Assembly (NCBI RefSeq): GCF_000024885.1
Contig: NC_013512.1
Span: 930,001 to 994,000, forward strand
Reading direction: 5' to 3'
Origin: Sulfurospirillum deleyianum DSM 6946
GTDB taxonomy: Bacteria > Campylobacterota > Campylobacteria > Campylobacterales > Sulfurospirillaceae
Length of the DNA stretch: 64,000 nucleotides
Under the pieces are notes generated by a model. It searched no databases and was not told the origin of the DNA. It saw only the letters and a program-made list of their open reading frames with translations. A program made the position numbers and the translations under genes. Positions 17,210 through 26,574 of this stretch are shown here, in pieces; position 1 is the first letter of the stretch, and the number at the start of each line of letters is the position of its first letter.

Positions 17210-19565
17210 ACTTCACCTTGAAAACTTCAAACGCTATAGCTCTTTTGACATCGAGTTTGGCGAGGGGCTGATAGGCATTATCGGTAAAAATGGCAGTGGT
17301 AAATCCACGCTCTTTGAAGCGATACTCTTTGCACTCTACGGAGAGCTTAGAAACAAAAAATTTAAAGAAGTCATACGCAACGCTAGTGCGAGTGACAAAG
17401 ATGCCGTTGTGGTTGAGCTTGATTTTGAATTTGAGAGCATGGCGTACAAAGTCGTTCGAGAGTTTCGAGGCAAAGCCCTCAGTGCCAATGCCAAGCTTTA
17501 TAAAAATGGCGAACTGAGTACCAGTGGTGCAAAAGAGGTTACGACGGCTATCATCAAGCTAACCAAGATGAGCAAAGAGGCATTTTTGCATACCCTTTTC
17601 GCTTCTCAAAAAGAGCTGACAAGCCTCAGCACGCTTAAAAATGAAGATCGAAAAAAGATGATACGCAAACTTCTTGGGCTTGAAAAGATAGACTTTGTGG
17701 AAAATGAACTCATCGAAAAAAGCAGGGAACTCAAACGAGACATCGCAGCAAGTGCAGAATTTCTTTTAGGCGAAGAAGAGTTAAAGAGCAAAACAGTGTT
17801 GATAAAAGAAACTACCGTCATAAAACAAGCGTTTGAAAAAGAAGTAAAAACTAAATCCCTAGAGTTAGAAACCACCAAAAAACAAGAGTTACATGTAAAG
17901 CAAGAACTCGAACTTTTTGTCAAAACAAAAGAGCAAAAACAAAAGCTCATCAGTGAACTCTCTCTCATCAAAAACTCTATAACTTCAAACCTAGCCACTC
18001 AAACCAAACTCACCGAAGAGCTCAAAAACTTAGAAACAAAAGCCAAAGAACTTAAAGCGCAAAGCAGCGTTAAAAAAGAGTACGAATCTTTGTCAACTAA
18101 GCTAAAAGAGCAAGAAACTCTCAAAAATATCCAGATCAAAAAAGAGGGTTTGGAAAAAGAGCAAACTCAGTTACGTGCCCAGTACACCAAAGCCAAAGCA
18201 GACATCGCAACTTTGGAAGAGCAAGTCAAACCCTATGAGACACTTTTAGGGCAAAAAAAAGAAAATGAAGCTTTACATGTAAAGATAAAAACCGAACTTA
18301 CGGGCAAGCAAACAGAGCAAAAACAACTTCAAAATGAACTCTCAGCCGAACAGCGAGTCGTCTTAGACACACAACAAAAGATAGCCAAGATACAAAGCTT
18401 AGGACGAGAATCAAACTGCCCGACATGCACAAGGCAATTGCTCGACGAATACGACAATGTCATCGCATCCCTAAACGACATCGTGCAAAAGACGCAAAGT
18501 CAAAAGATAGACAAAACCAAAGAAAAACTTGAACTCCTCACCAAACAGATAGGAGAGCTTGAACTTCAAAAAGAGCAAACGCAAAAAGCCTTACATGTAA
18601 ATGAGACGGCATTAAGTTTGATACTCAGCAAACAAAAAGATTTGGCAAGTGCCAAAGAGCATTTTACGAAGGTCAGTGAACAAGGCAAACGCAACAAAGA
18701 GGAACTGGATAAACTCGCACAACACGCTTACGATGAAGCTTTACATGTAAGCCTACAAAAAAGCTTTTTGGAGCTAAAACCAAAGTACGAAGCCGTTCTA
18801 AGTCTTGAAGCAGAACTCAAACGAGAGCAGGGTGTTCGGGAGGATCTCGCGCTTACATGTAAGAGTGCAGAAGCTTTACATGTAAAGGCAAAAGAGAAAG
18901 AAACAGAAGTTTCAAAAACACTTTACGATGAGCCAAAACACACCGCAAAACAAAGCGAATACGACGAACTTCAAAAGCAAAAAGAGAAACAATACAGCGT
19001 TATTTCAGAGCTAAAAGAAAAGATAGCCAAGAATGAAGGCGAGATAAAAACCTTGCAAAACGCTCTTGAAAATAACGACATACAACTTAAAAAAGTACAG
19101 AGTAAAAAAGACGATTTGCAAGACTATGAGAAAATCAAACTAAGCCTTAGTGAGTTTAAAACAAAACTCAACTCAAAAATAGCCCCACGCATCTCACAAA
19201 TCGCCTCGCAGATGTACGCCACCATCACCAAAGGCAAATACCAATACATCGAAGTGAACAACGACTTTGACTTTTTCATCTACGACGAGGGCAAATGCTA
19301 CCCCATAGAACGCTTCAGCGGTGGCGAGATAGACCTTGCCAACCTAGTGCTTCGCATCGCCATCTCCAAAACACTGAGTGAACTGAACGGTGCAAGTAGC
19401 GTGGGATTTTTAGCCTTCGATGAAGTCTTCGGAAGTCAAGACGAAAACCGAAGAATGGAAATCTTAGAAGCGTTTCATACCATAAAAGAACAGTACAGAC
19501 AGATATTTTTAATAAGCCATGAGATGGAGATAAAAGAGATGTTTGAGAGGGTTATTGAACTTTAA
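17196..19565 (+). CDS. sbcC: SbcC, Rad50-like SMC ATPase
   Basis: A 789-residue SMC-type ATPase, partner of SbcD. Walker A GKNGSGKST is near residue 30. Long coiled coils flank a zinc hook CPTC near residue 408. The C-terminal lobe has signature RFSGGEIDL (about 705) and Walker B FLAFDEVFGSQD (about 740). It has six TTACATGTAA palindromes, five of them read as LHV inside the coiled coil and one as TCK. Such short inserts are easily tolerated in coils, so this gene is the densest carrier in the window. Confidence 0.93.
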   Translation: MILSKLHLENFKRYSSFDIEFGEGLIGIIGKNGSGKSTLFEAILFALYGELRNKKFKEVIRNASASDKDAVVVELDFEFESMAYKVVREFRGKALSANAKLYKNGELSTSGAKEVTTAIIKLTKMSKEAFLHTLFASQKELTSLSTLKNEDRKKMIRKLLGLEKIDFVENELIEKSRELKRDIAASAEFLLGEEELKSKTVLIKETTVIKQAFEKEVKTKSLELETTKKQELHVKQELELFVKTKEQKQKLISELSLIKNSITSNLATQTKLTEELKNLETKAKELKAQSSVKKEYESLSTKLKEQETLKNIQIKKEGLEKEQTQLRAQYTKAKADIATLEEQVKPYETLLGQKKENEALHVKIKTELTGKQTEQKQLQNELSAEQRVVLDTQQKIAKIQSLGRESNCPTCTRQLLDEYDNVIASLNDIVQKTQSQKIDKTKEKLELLTKQIGELELQKEQTQKALHVNETALSLILSKQKDLASAKEHFTKVSEQGKRNKEELDKLAQHAYDEALHVSLQKSFLELKPKYEAVLSLEAELKREQGVREDLALTCKSAEALHVKAKEKETEVSKTLYDEPKHTAKQSEYDELQKQKEKQYSVISELKEKIAKNEGEIKTLQNALENNDIQLKKVQSKKDDLQDYEKIKLSLSEFKTKLNSKIAPRISQIASQMYATITKGKYQYIEVNNDFDFFIYDEGKCYPIERFSGGEIDLANLVLRIAISKTLSELNGASSVGFLAFDEVFGSQDENRRMEILEAFHTIKEQYRQIFLISHEMEIKEMFERVIEL

Positions 19566-19581
19566 AAACGAAAGGATTTCT

Positions 19582-21393
19582 ATGAAATTACATTCATTAC
19601 GGATAGAGGGTTTTAGGCGTTTTGTTGACACAACAATTTATTTTGATGATGCAACATTTTTAATTGGTGAAAATAACATTGGGAAAAGTAGTGTTTTAAA
19701 AACTATTGAATTACTGCTATCTTTAGAACAAAAAATCTGTCCTGAAGATTTTTATAGTTTATTTCATGAAGATGAAAATCAGCGACAGGTTGATTCAGTT
19801 GTTTTAACAGCTGAATTTAGGGATGTCCCTACTGAAGCTAATTCTTGGCGAGGCTTTAGAGGAAGAATATTTAACTATACTGTGCCTGAAAATAGTATAG
19901 AAACAGGATTATCAGTAATTTATAAAAAAACATTTTCTCTTGCAACACTAAAACCAGTAATTGAATTTAAACAATCTGTAAAGACTTTAAAATCTGAATA
20001 TGCAAGTGCACAAAAATGGCAGGATTTTATTGTAGCTTCTAATAATGAAATTACAGAAGAGATGATAACTGAAATTTTTCAAGTAACAAGTTTTAATATA
20101 AAAGCAAAACCTGAACAATTAGACTTATTGGATGAAATTTGGGACATAGATACAACAGCTGAAGAATGGTTTATTAATCCTGGTGGTTTCCCCTCAAATG
20201 TTGCTAGTAAACTTCCAAGATATTTGTTTATTCCAGCTCAAGATAGAATGGAAGAACTTTCGACAACTAGTGGTGTATTGCATAAAACTCTTAATGAACT
20301 TTTTGAAGATGTAAGAAATGTATCACCAAACTATTTAGAAGCACAAAGGCATCTAAATTTACTAGCACAAGAGCTAGATCCATCAAATACTGCAAGTGAT
20401 TTTTATACCTTAATGCAAAATTTAAACGGTGTTCTGCGAGGAGTGTTTCCAGATTCAGAAATACATGCAAAAGCAGATTTAAGCAATCCAGATAAAAATA
20501 TTAAAGCGACATTTGATATTCAAATGAAAAGCAATATTTTAACTCCTATTAGCCACCAAGGAACAGGGACGGTTAGAGCAGCCGTATTTGGATTATTGAG
20601 ATATAGAAAAATATGGGAAGCTGCAAAAGATCCTACTCAACGCAGAAGCTTAATTATTGGATTTGAAGAACCAGAAATATATTTACATCCAAATGCGGCT
20701 GAACAAATGCGAAGGAAAATTTATGAACTTGCAGGAGAAGAATCACAAATCGTTTGTACTACACATTCAACATATATGATTGATTTATCAAAAGATAAGA
20801 ATCAAGTATTAAATAGATTTTCAATTACTGAAGCCGAAGGTACTATTTGTAATCCGTTTAGTGTTTCAGAAAGATTTAGAGACTTATTAGACGATGATAA
20901 AAATCATGTAAAAATGTTGATAAAGTTTGATGATTACATGTCAAGAGTATTTTTTGCAAACAAAATCATTATTATCGAAGGTGATACTGAAGAAATTGTT
21001 TTGAAAGAAACTATCAAATTAATGCCAGAAGAAATTCAACACAAAATCTTATCTAATGTTCAAATTGTTAAAGCTAGAGGTAAAGCAGCGATTATTTCAC
21101 TAGTAAAATATTTGAATTCTATGGGTTTAGACTATTTCGTTATTCATGATAGAGATAGAGGTACAGATAGAGCAGAAAATTATAATATTCATATTTTGAC
21201 AGCTATGAATAATCAAGAGAGCAAAAGGATTATGATGGAAGAATGTATAGAAGATGAACTTGGTTATCCTGCACCAAGTAGTGAAAAACCATATAATGCA
21301 TATCAAAAAACTCAAGAATGGGAAAATTGGGAGTCCGTCCCTGATACTTGGAAAACAAAAATGCAAATTGTTTTTAGTGAATATTTTAATTAG
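19582..21393 (+). CDS. OLD-family ATPase/TOPRIM nuclease
   Basis: A 603-residue overcoming-lysogenization-defect type protein: an ABC ATPase fused to a TOPRIM nuclease. Walker A IGENNIGKSS is at residues 28-37. A Gln-rich/signature region and GFEEPEIYLHP (Walker B, about 356) follow. The TOPRIM Glu is in IIIIEGDTEE (about 463) and the acidic pair in FVIHDRDRGTD (about 516). ATG 19582 has AAAGGA before it; the frame from 19543 overlaps sbcC. OLD proteins act in phage defence alone (class 1) or with a UvrD-like helicase (Gabija). No helicase is adjacent, so class 1 is more likely. It is AT-richer than sbcC and free of the palindrome, which suggests later insertion. Confidence 0.88.
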   Translation: MKLHSLRIEGFRRFVDTTIYFDDATFLIGENNIGKSSVLKTIELLLSLEQKICPEDFYSLFHEDENQRQVDSVVLTAEFRDVPTEANSWRGFRGRIFNYTVPENSIETGLSVIYKKTFSLATLKPVIEFKQSVKTLKSEYASAQKWQDFIVASNNEITEEMITEIFQVTSFNIKAKPEQLDLLDEIWDIDTTAEEWFINPGGFPSNVASKLPRYLFIPAQDRMEELSTTSGVLHKTLNELFEDVRNVSPNYLEAQRHLNLLAQELDPSNTASDFYTLMQNLNGVLRGVFPDSEIHAKADLSNPDKNIKATFDIQMKSNILTPISHQGTGTVRAAVFGLLRYRKIWEAAKDPTQRRSLIIGFEEPEIYLHPNAAEQMRRKIYELAGEESQIVCTTHSTYMIDLSKDKNQVLNRFSITEAEGTICNPFSVSERFRDLLDDDKNHVKMLIKFDDYMSRVFFANKIIIIEGDTEEIVLKETIKLMPEEIQHKILSNVQIVKARGKAAIISLVKYLNSMGLDYFVIHDRDRGTDRAENYNIHILTAMNNQESKRIMMEECIEDELGYPAPSSEKPYNAYQKTQEWENWESVPDTWKTKMQIVFSEYFN

Positions 21394-21430
21394 AACAATT
21401 TGATAGTTTAAAAATAAAAAAGGAGATTAA

Positions 21431-21652
21431 ATGAATGTTTATTTAGATATCAATGGAGATTCTGGTGTATCGGCTTATGAAATAGGTGAAGATAATATTA
21501 AAGTTAAATTTAAAGGTACTGCAAATTTTTATGTATATTCATATACAAGTGCAGGAAAAGAAAATGTTGAACATATGAAGAAACTTGCTCAAAGCGGAGA
21601 TGGTTTAAATAGTTTTATTAATCTAAATGTTAAATATAAATATGTTAGATAA
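21431..21652 (+). CDS. KTSC-like small protein
   Basis: A 73-residue protein (VYLDINGDSGVSAYEIGEDN near the start, then FYVYSYTSAGKENVEHMKKL and GLNSFINLNVKYKY). This pattern resembles the KTSC-type domain found in small proteins of phages and plasmids. An AGGAG site is six bases before ATG. It follows the OLD gene by 37 bases and may be its partner. Its molecular role is not known to me. Confidence 0.6.
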   Translation: MNVYLDINGDSGVSAYEIGEDNIKVKFKGTANFYVYSYTSAGKENVEHMKKLAQSGDGLNSFINLNVKYKYVR

Positions 21653-21661
21653 TGTTTTAAC

Positions 21662-23140
21662 ATGACCCTCTCAAAATCCCTCTACACCAGAGCCATTCAA
21701 TGCCCAAAATCCCTCTGGCTGAAAAAGTACACACCAGAGGTTTTAACCCCACCCGATGCCAGTGCCAAAGCACGGTTTGAGACGGGTAATATTGTGGGGG
21801 ATTTGGCGTGTAAATTGTTTCCTGATGGGCGTGAGATACCTTTTGATGCACACGATTTTAAAAGCATGGCGAGGCTGACCCAAGCGTATCTTGATGAGGG
21901 TGTGGAAAATATCTACGAGGCGACATTTATTTACGAGGGTATCGTGGTGATGGTGGACATCTTGCGCCAAACGCCTCTTGGCTTAGAGCTGTATGAAGTG
22001 AAAAGTTCCACCGATGTGAAGCCTATCTATCTGCATGATGTTTCCATTCAGCTGTATGTTTTAGAAGCCCTTGGGTTTAAGGTTGGGGCGTGTCATGTGG
22101 TGCATATCAACTCAGGCTATGTGCGAGAAGAAGCGTTGGAGCTTGAAAAGCTTTTTGTGGTGGTCGATGTCACAGGTGAGGTGCAAGATTTGCAAGGCTC
22201 TATTCCTGCAAAACTTGAAGCGTTTGAGGCGTATCTGGACGATAAATACCATGAGCCAAACATCGACATTGGCAAACAGTGCAATGACCCTTACGAGTGC
22301 GATGCGAAGGCGTATTGTTGGAAAGTTCAGCGACATATCCCAGAGTACAGCATCTTTAACATCTTCAATCTTGGCAGTAAAAAACAACAAGAGCTTTATG
22401 CACAAAACATCGTGGCAATTGAAGCTATACCCGAAGATTTTGCGATGACACCCATCCAATGGCAAAAAGTCGATAACTGGAAAAAGCAACACACCTTTAT
22501 CGACCATGAGGCAATCGCCGAGTTTTTAGAAACACTCACCTATCCCATCTATCATCTTGACTTTGAGACCTTTCAACAAGCCGTGCCTTTGTGGAACGGT
22601 GTCAGCCCTTACAAACAAATACCGTTTCAATACTCTTTACATGTAGAACACCGTGATGGCACTTTGGAGCATAAAGCATTTTTAGCAGAAGCGGGAGTTG
22701 ACCCAAGACGTGCTTTGGCTGAGAAACTGGTCGAAGACATACCTTTACATGTAAACATTTTGACATACAATATGAGCTTTGAAAAGGGCGTCATCGCCTC
22801 ACTTGCCGAGCTGTTTCCAGACTTACATGTAAGGCTTATGCACATACACGAAAACATCAAAGATTTGATGCTTCCTTTCCAAAAAGGACACTACGTCACC
22901 CCCTCCATGCAAGGCAGTTACTCCATCAAATACGTTCTTCCTGCTCTTGTTCCTGAGATGGAATTAGCCTATAAAAAGTTAGAGGGCATCCAAAATGGCG
23001 GTGATGCCATGAACGCATACGCTTCTTTACATGTAAAAAATTTTGATGAACAGATGAAAGTGCGTGAGCAATTGTTACGATATTGTGAACTTGATACTTT
23101 GGCGATGGTGAAGGTGTTGGGGAAATTGAAGGAGGTTTAA
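21662..23140 (+). CDS. DUF2779 protein: Cas4-like nuclease plus DnaQ-like exonuclease
   Basis: A 492-residue two-domain protein. The N-terminal domain is PD-(D/E)XK-like: Glu86, Asp99 (MVDI) and Glu112-x-Lys114 (YEVKSS). Cysteine 14 and a CNDPYECDAKAYC cluster (about 206-218) could hold an iron-sulfur cluster as in Cas4 and AddB. The C-terminal half has an RNase-H-like exonuclease with HLDFETF (about 297) and ELDTLAMVKVL (about 478). Three TTACATGTAA motifs lie inside it. The stop overlaps the ATG of the WYL gene by one base. The biological role is unproven; a DNA-end-processing role is likely. Confidence 0.8.
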   Translation: MTLSKSLYTRAIQCPKSLWLKKYTPEVLTPPDASAKARFETGNIVGDLACKLFPDGREIPFDAHDFKSMARLTQAYLDEGVENIYEATFIYEGIVVMVDILRQTPLGLELYEVKSSTDVKPIYLHDVSIQLYVLEALGFKVGACHVVHINSGYVREEALELEKLFVVVDVTGEVQDLQGSIPAKLEAFEAYLDDKYHEPNIDIGKQCNDPYECDAKAYCWKVQRHIPEYSIFNIFNLGSKKQQELYAQNIVAIEAIPEDFAMTPIQWQKVDNWKKQHTFIDHEAIAEFLETLTYPIYHLDFETFQQAVPLWNGVSPYKQIPFQYSLHVEHRDGTLEHKAFLAEAGVDPRRALAEKLVEDIPLHVNILTYNMSFEKGVIASLAELFPDLHVRLMHIHENIKDLMLPFQKGHYVTPSMQGSYSIKYVLPALVPEMELAYKKLEGIQNGGDAMNAYASLHVKNFDEQMKVREQLLRYCELDTLAMVKVLGKLKEV

Positions 23141-24054
23141 TGACTAAAGCAAAAGACTTGGAAAGATATGAATATATTTTCACGAAAATTAGAAGAGGTG
23201 AAGAATTGCATCCAGTTGAAATTGCTGAATACTTGGGATGTAATAGAAAAACAATAACACGTGATTTTGAAAAAATTATCTCTGTTTTATTTGAATCACC
23301 TATAGAGTATAATGGAAATAAATGGATCGTTCCTAAGCCTATTATTGACATACGTGCTTATACCGCCAGTAATTTAGTGTCAATTGCGTTACTCCTTAAA
23401 AAAGCTTATCATGAAGACCCTTATCTTTATGATAAATCCATAGAACTTTTTGATTTTCTTCAAGAAAAGGTATCTCATTCTGTCTATAAGCAAAACTCTA
23501 TTGAAGAATTATTTCCTTCTTGTAAAGATGAATTTTATTTAATTAAAAATGCTATTGAAAAAACACAAGAGATAAAATTCTCATTTCATTATGATGATAA
23601 TGTTAAACATGTTCAACCATTGAAAATTACAAACTTAGAACAGTATTGGTATCTGTTTTGTTATGACTTAGAGCAGAGTTCATTTTGGATATATCATTTT
23701 AAGGGAATAAAAAATATAAAGGTACTTGATCAAATCTTTAATTTGGATGAACATCTTTATCGTGATAAATTAGAAAATGCAATTAATGCTTATTTCAATA
23801 TTTATGAAAAAAATGAAGTACGCCTTAGATTGTCAAAAGCTCCGATGAAAGTGTTGAAACGTAAACAACTTAATAGTTCTCAGAAAATATATAAAGATGA
23901 AGAGTTTCAAGATAAATATATTATGGATATAACAGTATCTGATTTAAGAGAAATCTCGCCTTTAGTCCAACAATGGATACCACATATAGAAGTCATATAT
24001 CCAGAAAATCTAAAAAATATTATTCGAGAAAATCTAAAAAATTATACTCTATAG
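23140..24054 (+). CDS. WYL-domain transcriptional regulator
   Basis: A 304-residue regulator. The N-terminal helix-turn-helix is HPVEIAEYLGCNRKTITRDF (about 26-45). The WYL-like domain spans about 145-195 (IKFSFHYDD ... ITNLEQYWYLFCYD). It ends in a C-terminal WCX region. GGAGG precedes ATG, which overlaps the upstream stop. WYL proteins often repress neighbouring defence operons and sense nucleic acids or nucleotides, so it could control the Wadjet operon 66 bases downstream. It could equally control its own upstream genes. Confidence 0.85.
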   Translation: MTKAKDLERYEYIFTKIRRGEELHPVEIAEYLGCNRKTITRDFEKIISVLFESPIEYNGNKWIVPKPIIDIRAYTASNLVSIALLLKKAYHEDPYLYDKSIELFDFLQEKVSHSVYKQNSIEELFPSCKDEFYLIKNAIEKTQEIKFSFHYDDNVKHVQPLKITNLEQYWYLFCYDLEQSSFWIYHFKGIKNIKVLDQIFNLDEHLYRDKLENAINAYFNIYEKNEVRLRLSKAPMKVLKRKQLNSSQKIYKDEEFQDKYIMDITVSDLREISPLVQQWIPHIEVIYPENLKNIIRENLKNYTL

Positions 24055-24119
24055 CATAGTGAGGAAACATTTTTGTCCTTTAAATATTTTATACTTTCTA
24101 AAACTTTAAAGGAGGGATA

Positions 24120-24806
24120 ATGTTATTAGCAATTCATTATGATAGAAAAAAAAGAGCAGAAGACGCTGGTCGGGGAGAATTTGGAATATGTCCTTGGAGT
24201 AATTTGGAAGTAAAAGCACATGTTGGACTGATTCGTCAATTTTGGGCCTACACAGATAAAAAGCCAGTATTTGATAAAGGATATGAACCTGAATCAGAAT
24301 GGCATATTTCTTGGAAAACACCAATTAAAGATGAATATTGTGAAGTAATTTTTGGTGAAAACAATGAGCATAGGGCAGATATTTTAGGTTCCAATAACAC
24401 AGTAATAGAAATTCAAAGAAGTAAAATTGATATGAGAGACTCTAGGGAAAGAGTAGAATTCTATCAACTTGCTACAAATAGAAGAGTTATTTGGGTAGTT
24501 GATATTCAAGAGTTTTGGAATAAGAGGTTCTTCTTAAAACCATCTAAAGAGCGTGGTATATTTATAGTTGAGTGGGAACCTAAGAGAACATGGCTATGGG
24601 ATTTAGCTTCCACCCCTAACACAAATTTATATTTAGAATTTAATCATTCAAACGACAAATTACTTCATGTATGGATTCATAATACTATGATGCATGCAAA
24701 GTATTTTAAGAAAGAGGATTTTTTTAACAGATATATGTTTGATGTTGCAAAAGAAGAATTTCAAATAAATATTCAGGATGCTATTGATGTATTATGCGGT
24801 AAATAA
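24120..24806 (+). CDS. CoiA-like nuclease-domain protein
   Basis: A 228-residue protein of the competence protein CoiA-like group with a PD-(D/E)XK-type core: CEVIFGENNEHRADIL (Glu, then Asp near residue 90) and VIEIQRSKIDMRDSRERVEF (Glu-x-Gln/Lys). The N-terminal half has a cysteine and several Trp residues (ICPWSNLEV). AAAGGAGGG lies at the proper distance from ATG. It precedes jetA by 21 bases and thus seems to be part of that operon. It is not a standard Wadjet component. Confidence 0.75.
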   Translation: MLLAIHYDRKKRAEDAGRGEFGICPWSNLEVKAHVGLIRQFWAYTDKKPVFDKGYEPESEWHISWKTPIKDEYCEVIFGENNEHRADILGSNNTVIEIQRSKIDMRDSRERVEFYQLATNRRVIWVVDIQEFWNKRFFLKPSKERGIFIVEWEPKRTWLWDLASTPNTNLYLEFNHSNDKLLHVWIHNTMMHAKYFKKEDFFNRYMFDVAKEEFQINIQDAIDVLCGK

Positions 24807-24827
24807 AAAAATAAATGGTAAATATAC

Positions 24828-26006
24828 ATGATAACTACTATTAATCCAAAAGAATTTATTAAAGCTCAAAACGATGCTAAAGAAGCAATCATAGAGGCTC
24901 ACTTTAAAGGTAGTATCGAATATGTAGAGGGAATACCTTATTATGATTCCAATAAGAATAAAGATTTATCTCCTTTGATAGAAAAACTAATTGATTTTAA
25001 TGTATTTGATTATGATGAGTATTCATACTCTTTATTATTAAGTGATGATTACAATGCTCACTTAAAAACATATACAGATGTAAATATAAAAGATATTGAA
25101 GATAAACAAAAAACTATTAAAAAGCTAATTAGAGATATCAATATAAAAATAAAAGATTCAAATGATTATTCTAGTGAAATTAAAAAAATCAACTCTATTT
25201 TTAGAAGTATTAAAAAGGTTATATATCGGGCAATAGAATCTCTTAATGAAAAGGAAATGAAGTTTAAAGCCGAAGTAAACTTTGAAGTTAAAAAAGCGAA
25301 TTTGCATGATTGTAAAGCTGACTTGACTGCATTATCAGAAGCGGTAAATAATACAGATAAATTTTTGCTAGAGTATAAATCTTATTTTGTAGATGAACTT
25401 GGAAGCGATTCAGTTTCATTTCATATGAACCAATTGGCACACCATATACATGATGTAAGAGAAAATATAAGTAAAACACTTAATGAACTTTCAAAATACC
25501 TTATTCATATTGAAAAAGAAGCTAAAAAGATTGAAAAGTTAAATCATCTATATAAACTCAAGATGAATGGCGAATTATTTGAAAAAAGCAACATAGAATC
25601 GGTATTCTTCAGATTACAAGATATTGCTACATCCTTTAAGGTTAAAACTCAATATAAAAATGATGATGAATTGATTACATCTATAGTGGCTCTTGCAAAA
25701 GAAAATGATATTTCAGTCAATGAAAATATGCAAAAAGAGGAGAAAAGACCTGAAGCTGTTATTCAGTCTCAAGATAAAGAGGTTAAGCAAAGAGTGGTGC
25801 TTAGTACTAAAAAAGTTTATAAAGTTTTCATTAGACAAGATAAAGACTTAGCAACATTTTTAAAGCAAAAAGATTTGGATAAAAAACAGTTCTTATCCAT
25901 TTTGATTAGAATAACACTTCAGTATAATAAATTTTTAACTATCTCAAAAGATGAGATTATAGAACACAAAGGTATCAAGATACCTTATATTATTAAAAGA
26001 GGATAA
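24828..26006 (+). CDS. jetA: JetA-like Wadjet subunit (kleisin)
   Basis: A 392-residue, helix-rich protein in the first position of a four-gene set with an SMC-like ATPase and a TOPRIM protein. By position it is JetA/MksF-like, the kleisin bridging the SMC heads. A start-up domain with winged-helix character (SPLIEKLIDFNVFDYDEYSY) is followed by a long coiled coil (about 80-270) and a C-terminal winged-helix-like end. Sequence similarity alone would not have let me name it. Start ATG 24828. The next gene begins one base after the stop. Confidence 0.75.
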   Translation: MITTINPKEFIKAQNDAKEAIIEAHFKGSIEYVEGIPYYDSNKNKDLSPLIEKLIDFNVFDYDEYSYSLLLSDDYNAHLKTYTDVNIKDIEDKQKTIKKLIRDINIKIKDSNDYSSEIKKINSIFRSIKKVIYRAIESLNEKEMKFKAEVNFEVKKANLHDCKADLTALSEAVNNTDKFLLEYKSYFVDELGSDSVSFHMNQLAHHIHDVRENISKTLNELSKYLIHIEKEAKKIEKLNHLYKLKMNGELFEKSNIESVFFRLQDIATSFKVKTQYKNDDELITSIVALAKENDISVNENMQKEEKRPEAVIQSQDKEVKQRVVLSTKKVYKVFIRQDKDLATFLKQKDLDKKQFLSILIRITLQYNKFLTISKDEIIEHKGIKIPYIIKRG

Positions 26007-26007
26007 T

Positions 26008-26574
26008 ATGGATTTATTACAACTATACGAGTATAAAGATATTTTTCAAGTGATTGAAGATTGTAGAATAAATGGTAAATTTATAAACGAAAATAGTACA
26101 GATTTTAAAATCAAAGAAGCATATAATTTCATATTGCAATATAAACAGGATGTGAAAAATTACTATCATATTATAGGATATACTCTTGTAACAGACGTAG
26201 GGTTCTTTTACTTTATTTTAGATGGATATGAAACTATCCCTAAACCTTATATAAACAACTATATTGACTATATAGATATGTACAGATTTTTAAAACTTTT
26301 AAATAGCAATATTAGCTCATCAGATGGTGGTCCATTTAGTGCAAGTGATATGGAAAGTAGGTTAAATGTAGATATTGAATTGCAAACTATGATATATAAA
26401 ATGAATTTTTTAAAGAAACGCTCTACACATCGTGAAGCGATTGATTCAATTATTGCAAGATTAAAATCTGATGGGTTTGCGGAGAGTATTGGAAATAAGG
26501 AAGGTCAGTTTTTTATACTTAGATCATTTAAATTTATTGAAGATACTATTGATGGAGTAGAGTATGAGTTGTAA
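26008..26574 (+). CDS. jetB: JetB-like Wadjet subunit (KITE protein)
   Basis: A 188-residue protein in the second position of the set. It fits the DUF4194/MksE-like KITE proteins that bind the kleisin: two winged-helix units are suggested, with LKSDGFAESIGNKEGQFFIL near the end. AGAGG is just before ATG 26008. It overlaps jetC by 11 bases. Assignment rests on context and size. Confidence 0.75.
   Translation: MDLLQLYEYKDIFQVIEDCRINGKFINENSTDFKIKEAYNFILQYKQDVKNYYHIIGYTLVTDVGFFYFILDGYETIPKPYINNYIDYIDMYRFLKLLNSNISSSDGGPFSASDMESRLNVDIELQTMIYKMNFLKKRSTHREAIDSIIARLKSDGFAESIGNKEGQFFILRSFKFIEDTIDGVEYEL

Noticed and set aside
19582-21393. Gabija system (GajA)
   Set aside because: The OLD nuclease fits GajA in outline, but no UvrD-like helicase (GajB) is nearby.
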